64,000 nucleotides of DNA from Hirundichthys speculiger (taxonomy: Eukaryota > Chordata > Actinopteri > Beloniformes > Exocoetidae): NCBI GenBank assembly GCA_018398805.1, contig JAGFBZ010000694.1, positions 62,001 through 126,000 on the forward strand. Direction: 5' to 3'. Shown here in pieces: positions 49,801 to 53,997 of the stretch. The notes under the pieces were generated by a model. It was given only the letters and a program-made list of their open reading frames with translations. It had not been told where the DNA came from and did no database searches. The translations under genes and the position numbers were made by a program. How positions within the stretch are numbered: position 1 is the first letter of the stretch; each line of letters begins with the position of its first letter.

Positions 49801-50407
49801 GGACCAGACTGGACCTGGGGCTCGCGTATCGGTCCTGACCCGGCACCGCCAGGCTGGCGCGCGGGCTGGCGTGCCTGCCCTGCTCCTGCGAGGACGCGGA
49901 GGACGCCAGGCTGGAGCGGGGGCTGCCGACGCCGTACCTGCCGTCGTGGGTGCCGGTGATGCAGACGCTGTTGCACCTGTTGCCGGGCAGCGGCGCCGCT
50001 TTGTCGAAGGCGGAGCCGGTGCTGTACCTGTGGCCCTGCGCCTCCACGGAGTACCTCCGGTGCCTCTCCCCGGTGTAACACGGCAGCGCCACCTCGGACC
50101 TGGTGCAGCAGCCCTCCTCCGGGTGGACCCCGTCCCTCTGCGGGGCGCAGTAATCCACGGGGCAGTTCACCGGGCGCACCGGGGCCGCGGTGTACACTTT
50201 ATTCCCGGAGGTGAAATTCTCCACCGTGTGATGCTGCCGGTGCAGCGCGGAGGTTCCGTTCACCGGCTCCGCCGCCACCGGGGAGGGGAAGTCCAGGTCG
50301 GGCTTCGCCGCCAGGTCTCTCCTCGCGCCGTACATCCCGTCGTACAGGGAAAGGTCCTCCATCAGCGCCGCGGCCCGGAGCCCCAGGTCCTCCTGATAGC
50401 GCTCCAT
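8689..50407 (-). CDS. wtip: wtip gene span: WT1-interacting LIM protein, eight coding exons
   Basis: Joined minus-strand exons 50407-49045, 38833-38732, 18903-18836, 15353-15291, 15138-15008, 14786-14735, 12181-12113 and 8838-8689 give 1998 nt in one frame (665 residues plus stop). Every junction has AG/GT borders and the split codons (phases 1 and 2) fit. Residues 457-642 form three LIM domains with all zinc ligands present. Residues such as [35 protein letters not shown] and [11 protein letters not shown] match WTIP better than its paralogues LIMD1 and AJUBA (judged from memory of the families). Ajuba-family proteins are cytoplasmic/nuclear adaptors at junctions, P-bodies and centrosomes; they bind LATS kinases and act in Hippo signalling, and WTIP binds WT1. 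The two largest introns (10.2 and 19.8 kb) are largely transposon-derived. The C terminus seems shifted by one base (see exon 8). Identification is firm; paralogue assignment is very likely. Confidence 0.93.
9096..10234. mobile_element. hAT-like MITE, TAGGGCTGGGCAA family, copy 1 (wtip intron 7)
   Basis: Starts TAGGGCTGGACAAGTTAACG and ends TTGTTGCCCAGCCCTA. Subterminal GTTAACGCGTTA and CGATTAATCGTGATTAATC blocks match 51657-52755 and 56757-57330. This copy runs in the opposite orientation to those two. No clear target duplication is visible. Confidence 0.85.
10235..11009. other. Intron 7 sequence, nothing recognised
   Basis: Contains a short (GT)n tract at about 10879-10896 and C-runs near 10509. 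No exon or transposon identified. Confidence 0.5.
11010..11910. mobile_element. hAT-like MITE with degenerate 8-bp duplication
   Basis: Left end TAGGGATGGAACGGTTACCG, right end ATATCGTTACATCCCGA. Flanks GTACGAGC and ATACGTGC agree at 6 of 8 positions. An ATGGCGGAAAGTGG stretch at 11213 could be a transposase start remnant. Non-autonomous. Confidence 0.65.
12113..12181 (-). CDS. wtip: wtip exon 7: middle of LIM3
   Basis: 69 nt, phase 0 on both sides (CTGCAG|GGC ... GAG|GTGAGT). Residues 594-616 read [20 protein letters not shown] plus HCE, giving the H-x2-C and following Cys of LIM3. An L2-type LINE remnant begins only about 55 bp upstream of its 3' splice site. Confidence 0.96.
12236..12871 (+). 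pseudogene. L2 reverse transcriptase fragment
   Basis: Two open pieces (12236-12619 and 12638-12871) of the same protein, separated by one TAG codon; the third expected block ([20 protein letters not shown]) continues after a second TAG. Thumb and C-terminal region only. Confidence 0.85.
12236..13853 (+). mobile_element. 5'-truncated L2-type LINE, dead
   Basis: Plus-strand frames encode the C-terminal part of an L2/Maui-type reverse transcriptase: [59 protein letters not shown], then [17 protein letters not shown] and [11 protein letters not shown]. In-frame TAG codons at 12617 and near 12869 (where W is expected) break it. The 3' tail has the typical AAGCGCCTAGAGACAACTG and ends AAAATTGAATTGAAC at about 13850. 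The catalytic YADD part is not present. It sits antisense in wtip intron 6, starting about 55 bp from exon 7. Confidence 0.88.
13925..14007. mobile_element. Right-end fragment of a hAT MITE (CAGTGATTCCCAAAGTG family)
   Basis: GGGGGCCGCGGCCCACACTT and GGGAATCACTG match the right end of the element at 62941-63639. The left end is absent. Confidence 0.6.
14150..14455. mobile_element. Possible hAT end fragment (GAACGTTC-rich)
   Basis: Repeated TGAACT/GTTCGTGAA words ending AACGCGTTCAGGTACAACAC resemble ends of a fish hAT family. No left end or duplication found. Low confidence. Confidence 0.3.
14735..14786 (-). CDS. wtip: wtip exon 6: start of LIM3
   Basis: 52 nt, CGCAG|G to CAG|GTACAG. One base completes Thr576, then residues 577-593 read [17 protein letters not shown]. 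This supplies the first C-x2-C of LIM3 (Cys582, Cys585). [11 protein letters not shown] is one of the residues sets favouring WTIP over LIMD1/AJUBA. Confidence 0.95.
15008..15138 (-). CDS. wtip: wtip exon 5: body of LIM2
   Basis: 131 nt between TTTAG|ATC and AC|GTAAGG, encoding residues 533-575 plus two bases of Thr576. Key parts are [19 protein letters not shown] and [19 protein letters not shown]. All remaining zinc ligands of LIM2 (H-x2-C, C-x2-C, C-x2-D) are present. A run of about 20 G lies some 60 bp upstream of the acceptor (15198-15217) within intron 4. Confidence 0.96.
15291..15353 (-). CDS. wtip: wtip exon 4: LIM1-LIM2 linker and start of LIM2
   Basis: 63 nt, phase 0 at both ends (CACAG|TAC ... 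ATG|GTAAGA). Residues 512-532 read [20 protein letters not shown] plus M. It contains the invariant linker and the first C-x2-C pair of LIM2 (Cys522, Cys525). Exons 4, 5 and 6 lie close together (introns of 152 and 221 bp), unlike the rest of the gene. Confidence 0.96.
15354..15788. other. Intron 3 sequence next to exon 4, nothing recognised
   Basis: Normal intron with a CTCTCT tract and C-run near 15730-15761. No feature identified. Confidence 0.5.
16010..16275 (+). pseudogene. MADF-type transposon protein fragment, left arm of an inverted pair
   Basis: Plus-strand bases equivalent to the MADF domain listed at 16561-16806 but with deletions ([23 protein letters not shown] reading, then [20 protein letters not shown]). 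It mirrors 16500-16805. Confidence 0.6.
16490..16935 (-). mobile_element. Transposon fragment with MADF-domain ORF, right arm of an inverted pair
   Basis: Minus-strand ORF 16806-16561 reads [20 protein letters not shown] and [20 protein letters not shown] then [10 protein letters not shown], a MADF (Myb-like) domain such as accompanies PIF/Harbinger-type transposases. The element end at 16935 reads AGGGATGCACATGGTTAACC (minus). GTTAACCG repeats flank the pair. Superfamily undetermined. Confidence 0.65.
16920..17375 (-). pseudogene. hAT (ZBED1-like) transposase N-terminal relic with BED finger
   Basis: Minus-strand reading starts at 17375 ([20 protein letters not shown]), shifts frame near 17273, then reads [20 protein letters not shown] and [12 protein letters not shown]-x2-C and H-x4-H of a BED finger. 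A stop follows, then [20 protein letters not shown] and [14 protein letters not shown], the usual start of the hAT core. The catalytic RNase-H-like part is gone. Broken by frameshift, stop and insertion. Confidence 0.8.
17629..18835. other. Intron 3 sequence next to exon 3, nothing recognised
   Basis: C-runs at about 17947-17957 and 18039-18053. Several short frames exist, none protein-like. G/C-rich just downstream of exon 3 (18790-18825). Confidence 0.5.
18836..18903 (-). CDS. wtip: wtip exon 3: second half of LIM1
   Basis: 68 nt between TTTCCAG| and |GTGAGT. Two bases complete Gly489, then residues 490-511 read [20 protein letters not shown] plus FL. It supplies the last ligands of LIM1 (C-x2-D in YCEED). 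The sequence is nearly identical to vertebrate WTIP/LIMD1 at this place. Confidence 0.95.
19210..19884. mobile_element. hAT MITE (CAGNGGTGTCA family)
   Basis: Left CAGCGGTGTCAGATTCAGTT, right CCTTGTGTTTGACACATGTG. Inner subterminal GGGCCACAT occurs at both ends. Flanks CACTATGG and CTCTATTG agree at 6 of 8 positions. Confidence 0.7.
19885..20872. other. Intron 2 sequence, nothing recognised
   Basis: A-run of 26 at about 20190-20215. No gene, exon or transposon identified. Confidence 0.5.
20873..22285. mobile_element. hAT-BED MITE copy B, chimeric with two left ends
   Basis: Begins with the family left end on plus (TAGGGGTGCACGATAACTAT) and ends with the same left end inverted (ATTATCGTGCACCCCTA). 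The switch is near 21235. The long part (21240-22285) is a minus-oriented copy without its right terminus. BED relic on minus at about 21905-21740 keeps CDKC. Flanking 8-mers CTGACGAG and TTATTAAT do not match. Confidence 0.8.
22286..24135. other. Intron 2 sequence, nothing recognised
   Basis: GC-rich 22850-23270 gives several overlapping short frames without protein similarity. G-run at 23663-23676. No gene identified. Confidence 0.5.
24136..24207 (+). repeat. SINE-like fragment
   Basis: GCGCCGTTGCCTCACAGCTA followed by GAGGTCCT and GTGGAGTTTACGCGTTCCCA resembles a tRNA-derived repeat common in fish. It stops where the next hAT begins. Confidence 0.4.
24469..24810 (+). pseudogene. hAT transposase N-terminal relic with BED finger
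   Basis: ATG at about 24470 reads [17 protein letters not shown] then stops. A later frame reads [20 protein letters not shown], stop, [18 protein letters not shown]-x2-C and H-x4-H of a BED finger. Two stops and a frame change make it dead. Confidence 0.6.
24714..24740. repeat. (AGCCT)n microsatellite
   Basis: Five tandem AGCCT units within the hAT relic. Confidence 0.9.
24851..25516. mobile_element. 666-bp hAT MITE (CAGTGCTTCTCAA family), nested
   Basis: Left CAGTCCTTCTCAA, right TTGAGAAGCACTG (12 of 13 pair). Flanking 8-mers ATATAATG and ACATAATG match at 7 of 8. Subterminal G-rich GGGGGGGCAC and GGGGGGGGGCGC blocks. Non-coding. Confidence 0.8.
25622..25712 (-). repeat. Fragment shared (inverted) with the YqaJ/THAP element at 62226-62312
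   Basis: GACCACGAACATCCGGGCCA and GCATGCGCGGGCCAT here correspond to the reverse complement of the block after the THAP frame near 62.2 kb. Probably the end of the same transposon family. Confidence 0.6.
26816..27398. other. Intron 2 sequence, nothing recognised
   Basis: No transposon end or exon seen. Confidence 0.5.
27399..28713 (-). mobile_element. hAT-BED MITE copy C (minus)
   Basis: Begins with the family right end inverted (TAGGGATGCACGATTACTGT) and ends with the left end (AATTATCGTGCATCCCTA). 1315 bp, the longest normal copy; it keeps about 250 bp (27730-27900) missing from most others. The BED relic on minus at about 28265-28095 keeps CDKC. Flanks CTAAAAGT and GTGAACCC do not match. 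Confidence 0.85.
28714..29788. other. Intron 2 sequence, nothing recognised
   Basis: An open frame at 28815-29219 has no similarity I recognise and no splice context. Considered non-coding. Confidence 0.5.
29789..30873 (+). mobile_element. hAT-BED MITE copy D
   Basis: TAGAGGTGCACGATAACTAT to AGTTATCGTGCATCCCTA, 1085 bp. BED relic at about 30218-30385 with CDESSE and TGA. No matching 8-bp flank. Confidence 0.88.
30874..31353. other. Intron 2 sequence, nothing recognised
   Basis: Short GGAT-type repeat at about 30874-30898. No other feature. Confidence 0.5.
31354..32065. mobile_element. 712-bp TA-flanked MITE, copy 3 (Tigger-like)
   Basis: TACAGTGATCCCTTATTTTC to GGCGAGGGATCACTGTA. Same family and orientation as 1325-2024 and the edge fragment at 1-22. 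Internal ATTACCCATAAGGCCA repeat shared with copy 2. Confidence 0.8.
32135..33311 (-). mobile_element. hAT element with exact 8-bp duplication and BED/transposase N-terminus
   Basis: TIRs TAGAGATGTCCCGATC and GATCGGGACGCCCCTA. Flanked exactly by GTGTTGTA on both sides (32127-32134, 33312-33319). About 1.18 kb, so internally deleted compared with a full hAT. Carries the ORF at 32549-32956 on minus. The exact duplication suggests a fairly young insertion. Confidence 0.92.
32549..32956 (-). pseudogene. hAT transposase N-terminal fragment (partial BED finger)
   Basis: 135 codons: [32 protein letters not shown], then [20 protein letters not shown] and [18 protein letters not shown]. It holds the H-x4-H half of a BED finger and the start of the hAT core ([15 protein letters not shown]). 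The N-terminal C-x2-C and the catalytic domain are missing. The reading frame itself is open. Confidence 0.8.
33320..35788. other. Intron 2 sequence, nothing recognised
   Basis: C-run at 33669-33686, GTGGTGGTGGTGG near 34000, (GGCCC)4 at 35004-35021, C-run 35198-35209, T-run about 35507-35523. Many short frames, none protein-like. Confidence 0.5.
35797..36837 (+). mobile_element. hAT-BED MITE copy E with exact 8-bp duplication
   Basis: TAGGGGTGCACGATAACTAT to AGTTATTGTGCATCCCTA. Flanked by AAAATTAG on both sides (35789-35796, 36838-36845). BED relic from about 36224. This copy fixes the family's boundaries. Confidence 0.93.
36846..37475. other. Intron 2 sequence, nothing recognised
   Basis: T-run at about 37421-37430. 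No feature identified. Confidence 0.5.
37476..37896. mobile_element. Short hAT MITE, relative of 15789-17628
   Basis: TAGGGCTGTAGTGATACACT to AAAATCGCTCAACTCTA, 421 bp. Subterminal CGATACACGATATTC and CGCAGAATCGATAAAATCGC match the larger element. Flanks do not match. Confidence 0.75.
37897..38731. other. Intron 2 sequence before exon 2, nothing recognised
   Basis: A run of 30 T at 38052-38081. No exon or transposon seen. Confidence 0.5.
38732..38833 (-). CDS. wtip: wtip exon 2: first half of LIM1
   Basis: Acceptor CGGCAG|GT and donor TGTG|GTGAGT bound 102 nt with entry phase 1 (two bases complete Gly455) and exit phase 1. It encodes residues 456-488, starting [20 protein letters not shown] and ending [10 protein letters not shown]. 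This supplies the first zinc module of LIM1 (C-x2-C, H-x2-C) and the first two cysteines of the second. Spliced to exon 1 it reads EYFG-ICVKC, the usual lead-in of the family. The exon is isolated by 10.2 kb of intron on the 5' side and 19.8 kb on the 3' side. Confidence 0.95.
39087..40139 (-). mobile_element. hAT-BED MITE copy F (minus)
   Basis: TAGGGATGCACGATAACTGT to AGTTATCGTGCACCCCTA. Flanks AATATTAC and AATATACC agree at 6 of 8. In its BED relic (minus, about 39745-39580) the codon that is TGA in its sister copies is CGA. Lies about 250 bp from exon 2 in intron 1. Confidence 0.88.
40140..41380. other. Intron 1 sequence, nothing recognised
   Basis: No transposon ends or exons. Short frames at 40812-41298 have no recognised similarity. 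Confidence 0.5.
41381..41800 (+). mobile_element. MADF-type transposon fragment, third copy
   Basis: Plus-strand frame 41367-41618 reads [20 protein letters not shown] and [20 protein letters not shown], then KWKNA: the MADF domain seen at 16561-16806. The downstream sequence (TAGCTAGTTCGTGATTGT, GTGGCGTGAAATAACAT) also matches. No ends seen. Confidence 0.65.
42355..42615 (+). pseudogene. hAT transposase BED-finger N-terminus
   Basis: ATG at 42355: [20 protein letters not shown] then [20 protein letters not shown] and [11 protein letters not shown] complete BED finger (C-x2-C, H-x3-H with the aromatic VW and GG-TTNM signatures). The frame is cut by the MITE inserted at 42612; no catalytic part follows. 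Confidence 0.75.
42612..43135. mobile_element. TACAGTGGTACC MITE fragment (Tigger-like)
   Basis: Starts TACAGTGGTACCTCTACTTA and matches 54318-54690 closely (GTAGCGCTGCTACTCGCAGC, CTTGTCTGTATGAGCGTAAC). It lacks the right end; an extra about 130 bp lies between the shared blocks. Confidence 0.75.
43560..45212. other. Intron 1 sequence, nothing recognised
   Basis: T-run 43590-43610, C-runs near 43854 and 44041, (AAAT)n near 44072-44091, (ATAG)n near 44640-44652. No gene or exon. Confidence 0.5.
45213..46246 (+). mobile_element. hAT-BED MITE copy G
   Basis: TGGGGGTGTACGATAACTAT to AGTTATCGTGCATCCCTA. BED relic from about 45639 with CDESSE and TGA. A roughly 60-bp internal deletion near 46036. 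Flanks do not match. Confidence 0.87.
46247..47098. other. Intron 1 sequence with a 44-nt C-run
   Basis: G-rich block at 46494-46550 (GGGGCGGGCC type) and the C-run below. No gene recognised. Confidence 0.5.
46829..46872. repeat. Poly-C tract of 44
   Basis: Uninterrupted C from 46829 to 46872, then CGCCCCCCGCC. Poly-G on the wtip sense strand. Confidence 0.95.
47107..48190 (+). mobile_element. hAT-BED MITE copy H with exact 8-bp duplication
   Basis: TAGGGGTGCACGATAACTAT to AGTTATCGAGCATCCCTG. Flanked by GTATCTGG on both sides (47099-47106, 48191-48198). BED relic from about 47531. Confidence 0.93.
48199..49044. other. Start of wtip intron 1, nothing recognised
   Basis: C-run at 48287-48299; AAAAG repeats at 49015-49031 just inside the donor. 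No other feature. Confidence 0.5.
49045..50407 (-). CDS. wtip: wtip exon 1: start codon and Ser/Pro-rich pre-LIM region
   Basis: Open frame of 454 codons plus one base, ending at donor G|GTAAGC. I place the start at the ATG at 50407-50405 (context GACATGG, protein starts [20 protein letters not shown]). The frame stays open 11 codons further upstream, but no ATG occurs there; the upstream limit is a TTG. The N-terminal short acidic helix ending LSLYDG precedes a low-complexity region. Residues about 162-353 hold ten SPRSS/SPRAS/SPRTS motifs. The end (about residues 432-455, [20 protein letters not shown]) is a charged helix leading into LIM1. The exon is very GC- and CpG-rich, which creates long meaningless open frames on the plus strand. 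This region in the family carries partner-binding and phosphorylation sites. Confidence 0.93.
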
Positions 50408-50700
50408 GTCGCGGAGTAACAAGTTGAGAGCGCGAGCCAAAACTAGCGAGCCGCGCGGAGCGCTAATTGCATTTCACATGGAAATCAAAACAAAACGCCG
50501 CCCCGCAGCCGTCGTTCATTTACAAAATAAACCCGACGCGCCCGCGAACCTCCGCATCGTCTTCTTCTACTGTCCCCTCTTCCCCGAAAAGAAAAAAAAA
50601 ACCAAACTTTCTCACAGTTTCAGCCGACGGGGATACGTTTGTCAACTTCAGTTTTTGTTAAGTTGAAAGGTCTTTACAGTCAATGGCGCGCTGCGCGGAG
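50408..50700 (-). promoter_or_regulatory. Probable wtip 5' UTR and CpG-rich promoter side
   Basis: CpG-rich sequence continues from exon 1 to about 50540. No TATA box is obvious. The transcription start cannot be fixed. Confidence 0.4.
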
Positions 50701-50965
50701 GAATTTCTCCTCGTCGGCCTTTCTTCTAGATTTCTCTTAATCTTCGTTTTGCCAGAAATCATAGCGGGCTGAATAATCGCAGTGTCTTCCAAATATCATT
50801 TTCAAAGCGGCCTGGAGATGCTAAGTGCCCGAAAAAAGCACGTAAAAGCCCGTTTTGTGCGGCGGACTCGTTTGTCTGAAAGGAATGCGGGGAGGGAGAC
50901 GGGGCTGCGCTGCGTCTCTCTGGAATGTGGTTAATGCTGCAGAGAAACAATGATTGCGACCAACT

Positions 50966-51078
50966 CAGCGAGGGGCTGCAGGGAAGAGTTTAGAGGGAAG
51001 GGGACGTCTGCATTCAGCGAGGGGCTGCCGGCTCTGGGGAGAAGAGTTTAGAGAGGAAGGGGACGTCTGCATTCATCC
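50966..51078. repeat. Imperfect tandem duplication of about 50 bp upstream of wtip
   Basis: CAGCGAGGGGCTGC, AAGAGTTTAGAG and AAGGGGACGTCTGCATTCA occur twice in the same order (from 50966 and from 51016). CRE-like GACGTC occurs in each unit. Confidence 0.8.
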
Positions 51079-51648
51079 CGGGCAGACTCAAATGTCCCAC
51101 AATGCACGCCTCACCTGGCCAGACTCCTTCACCAGAAAAAAAGCTGCGGTCATTGTGGCAGTATGGAGGGCAAAAGGACTTGAAACCTGAGTTCATACGG
51201 TTTTGTTTGTTTTTTTTTTTTTTTAGTTATCATTATAAGTAATAGGTTGTGGATCGTGCTCACAGTTAACTAAAAAACAGCATGCATATTAGAAAAATGG
51301 TTTACATGTGGATTCAAACTAGAGCTTGTGGTTAACTTTATATTTATCTTTAAATATTGTCCACCAACTAACTGAAAAAAACAAACAAACAAAAAAGCAA
51401 AAATGCTGCCAAGATTTTTTTTATTTGGAATTAAACATTATTTACAGATTTCTATACACATTTGAACATGCTTGACACTTCTCAGCATTTATTGATTTCA
51501 TATGATACAATTTAAAAAAAAGGAATCATGAAGTGGTTAGTTTTGAATATTTATTCTTACATTTTTTTTCTTCCACAAGTTATTTGTGGTGGGGGAAAAA
51601 AAGAGAATGAATAAAAACCATTGAATAAAACGTACACACTGTCTTAAA
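51079..51648. other. Intergenic sequence between SDR42E1 and wtip, nothing recognised
   Basis: T-run near 51210-51224 and AT-rich sequence. No gene. Confidence 0.5.
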
Positions 51649-51656
51649 GTTAAAAT

Positions 51657-52755
51657 TAGGGCTGGGCAACGATTAAAAATTTTAATCCCGATTAATCGCA
51701 TTAAAATGCACTTTTATTGAAATGTTCTGCTGCCGTATGAACTAAAGTGTCATAACATTTGTTGTTTAAACACTTTTAACATCAGCACTTGTCAGTAACA
51801 CATATTAAATGTAAATCTCATCTTAAAAATTGTCAAATAAAATAAAGCTTATTGCCACTGCCAGGGCATTAATGTCATTCTTTTTTTTTTTTAATGAATA
51901 ATAAAAAAAAAAATGTCCACCAACGAAATCCTAACCATCTAGAGGCCACAATCAGAACATTAAAACAGGTAATTTCTGAGGTAACAGCAGAAACTTTTAA
52001 AGGGGAGTTCAACTTGTCAGTTGTTACAAATAACCTTGTTTCTGTTGAATCCTCCGTCTGGGAGAACTTTAAAATGAAAATGTCCATGTTAAAGTTCTGT
52101 AACTTTATCAATCCCTAATTATCTGTGTTATCATTTGTTTTTGTTTTTTCCATTTTCAATTGTCAATCAAACAATTTAAAAAATTGAAAAGTGACTTTTA
52201 ATTTTTTTGTTTTTAATCTAACACACACAAAAAAAATGCCTGTTTTTTTTTTTTCTAATTTTAGCAAACAGGCCACGGGATCTGAATTTGTTTTTTAATA
52301 TTTTATTGTCTGGTTTACGTGACCCAGAAATGGCTTTGTCTTATAATCGAGGAACTGGACTTTCTGTTGTCATTACACATCTGTGCCACTAGATGGAGCC
52401 GCACTGCAGTAACCAGCTAGAGAACAGCAGGACAGTGAACACATGGAGCAGATCTGATGGAACATGGAGGAATGACGCCATCGTCTTGAACAAAGGGGTT
52501 TGAAAGTTTTTTTTAGACAGAATTGTTAATATTGCTACCTGAGTAAAGTTCACTGATTTTTACCGTTCTCCATGTCTATTTAAACTTTTTCCGCAAAGTT
52601 TAACGGCCAATTGTTTTCCGGTTCCGCAGCAGCCAGTAAGACTTTTCAAAACAAAAGCATGTGAGTAACTTGCGTTAACGCATGATAAAATAAATGTCGG
52701 CGTTAATAAATCAATGAGTTAACGCGATAATAACGCGTTAACTTGCCCAGCCCTA
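51657..52755. mobile_element. hAT MITE, TAGGGCTGGGCAA family, copy 2 with exact duplication
   Basis: TAGGGCTGGGCAACGATTAA to GTTAACTTGCCCAGCCCTA, flanked by GTTAAAAT on both sides (51649-51656, 52756-52763). It ends about 140 bp downstream of the SDR42E1 stop codon. Contains a GAGGTAACAGCAGAAACTTT block shared with the other two copies. Confidence 0.93.
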
Positions 52756-52899
52756 GTTAAAATATACATTTCTGAAGGGCTTTTACTGTGAAGGTTTTGG
52801 TCTGTAACTGATGTGTTTACATCTGGAATGCAAAGTATCTTATAAATCTGTCTTGATTCGGTGTGTCTGAGAACATCTAGATGCCGGTTCAGCTCTTTA

Positions 52900-53997
52900 T
52901 CAACTTCCAACAAGCGGAAGAAAAGAAAGAGCCACAATCACAAAGGCAGAAACGACGAGGACGTCGAGAAGCAGTCTACTGGTATCGGACCGGTGACATT
53001 TCTTCCCGTGTCCTCTGCCTCTGAACCACTCCACCACCTCATCCAGGTTGTACTCCTGCGGATCATAACCGAGCTCCGCTTTGGCTTTGGCCATGCTGAA
53101 GTAATGCGTGACTCCGGTCTTGTACACCTCTGTGCGCGTCAGCAGCGGCTGGAAGTTGTAGACGGGACCGATGAGGTGGTGGATCATCTCGTCAGGAAGG
53201 CGAAGAAGTAAACCAGAGAGACAGGGAGGCGGAGTTTGGGGAAATGGTAGCCCAAGCCCTCGACGAGAGGTCTGAAGAATTCAAAATTGTTGACGGGCCT
53301 TCCGTCGGAGATGAAGTAGGCCTGGCCCGCGGAGCGGTGCTGCTTCTCAGCGGTTAGCGCCTCCGCGGCCAGCTCGTGTGCTGACACCAGGTTGTCCACG
53401 TGGACGAACTCCACCAGGCTGCTGGGGTTACCGTAAACAAATCTGAAGATGCCTCTCTCTATGTAGCCGACGATCCTGGGCAGGTGTCTCTGCTCTCCAG
53501 GCCCGTAGATGCCCGCCGGCCGCAGGGCGCACGTCCTCAGCGCCCCGGCGCCGCCCCTCAGCGCCGTGCCGTTGGCCTGTAACACTGCCATCTCAGCCAG
53601 GGACTTGGTCCTGGAGTAGTGATCTGGGTGAAGGTGGAGCGGTAGATATGGGAGGCTTTCATCCCCGTTCTCTATGACCTGGCCTCCAAACACCACATTG
53701 AATGTGCTGGTGTACACCAGCCTGGGCACGCCATGTTCAACGCAGGCCTTCAGGACGTTCTGCGTGCCTTGAACGTTGACCGCCTCGATCAAATGTCTGT
53801 TAAGCTGCTCCCGACCGGACATACCGTAAGAGGCGACGTGGAACACACAGTCCACACCAGTGGCGGCCTTCTCAACCTGTGCATATTCACTTATGTCGCC
53901 TTGCACAAACACAATGTCTTCAGGAAGTTCTTGACTTGGAGGGATGGTATCAAACAGAAGGATTTTGGCTCCCTTTTTATGCAGAGAGCAAGCAAGA
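52900..53997 (-). CDS. sdr42e1: SDR42E1 main exon, frameshifted near 53187-53193
   Basis: Acceptor TTTTTTGCAG| precedes T, which completes Arg21 (LACSLHKKGAKILLFDTIPP follows). The frame is intact to FFAFLT at about 53193, where it would run into TGA. The next conserved block, EMIHHLIGPVYNFQPLLTRT, is in the next frame and continues to VGS and TGA at 52902-52900. Known SDR42E1 proteins join these blocks directly, so exactly one base is missing and no intron fits. The C-terminal part carries EVYKTGVTHYFS and a hydrophobic helix (LLLDVLVVSAFVIVALSFLP). Everything else looks under selection, which favours an assembly error or a very recent lesion. Confidence 0.9.

Noticed and set aside
49287..50081. 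264-codon minus-strand frame overlapping wtip exon 1
   Set aside because: Second frame of the same GC-rich repeats; Gln/Arg-rich, no similarity.
8689..50407. Assignment to LIMD1 or AJUBA
   Set aside because: LIM residues ([34 protein letters not shown]) and the hidden HVTEL end fit WTIP better.
49265..50419. 384-codon plus-strand open frame antisense to wtip exon 1
   Set aside because: It is the shadow of the GC-rich wtip exon: Arg/Gly/Ala/Val-rich, no domains, no splice or start context.
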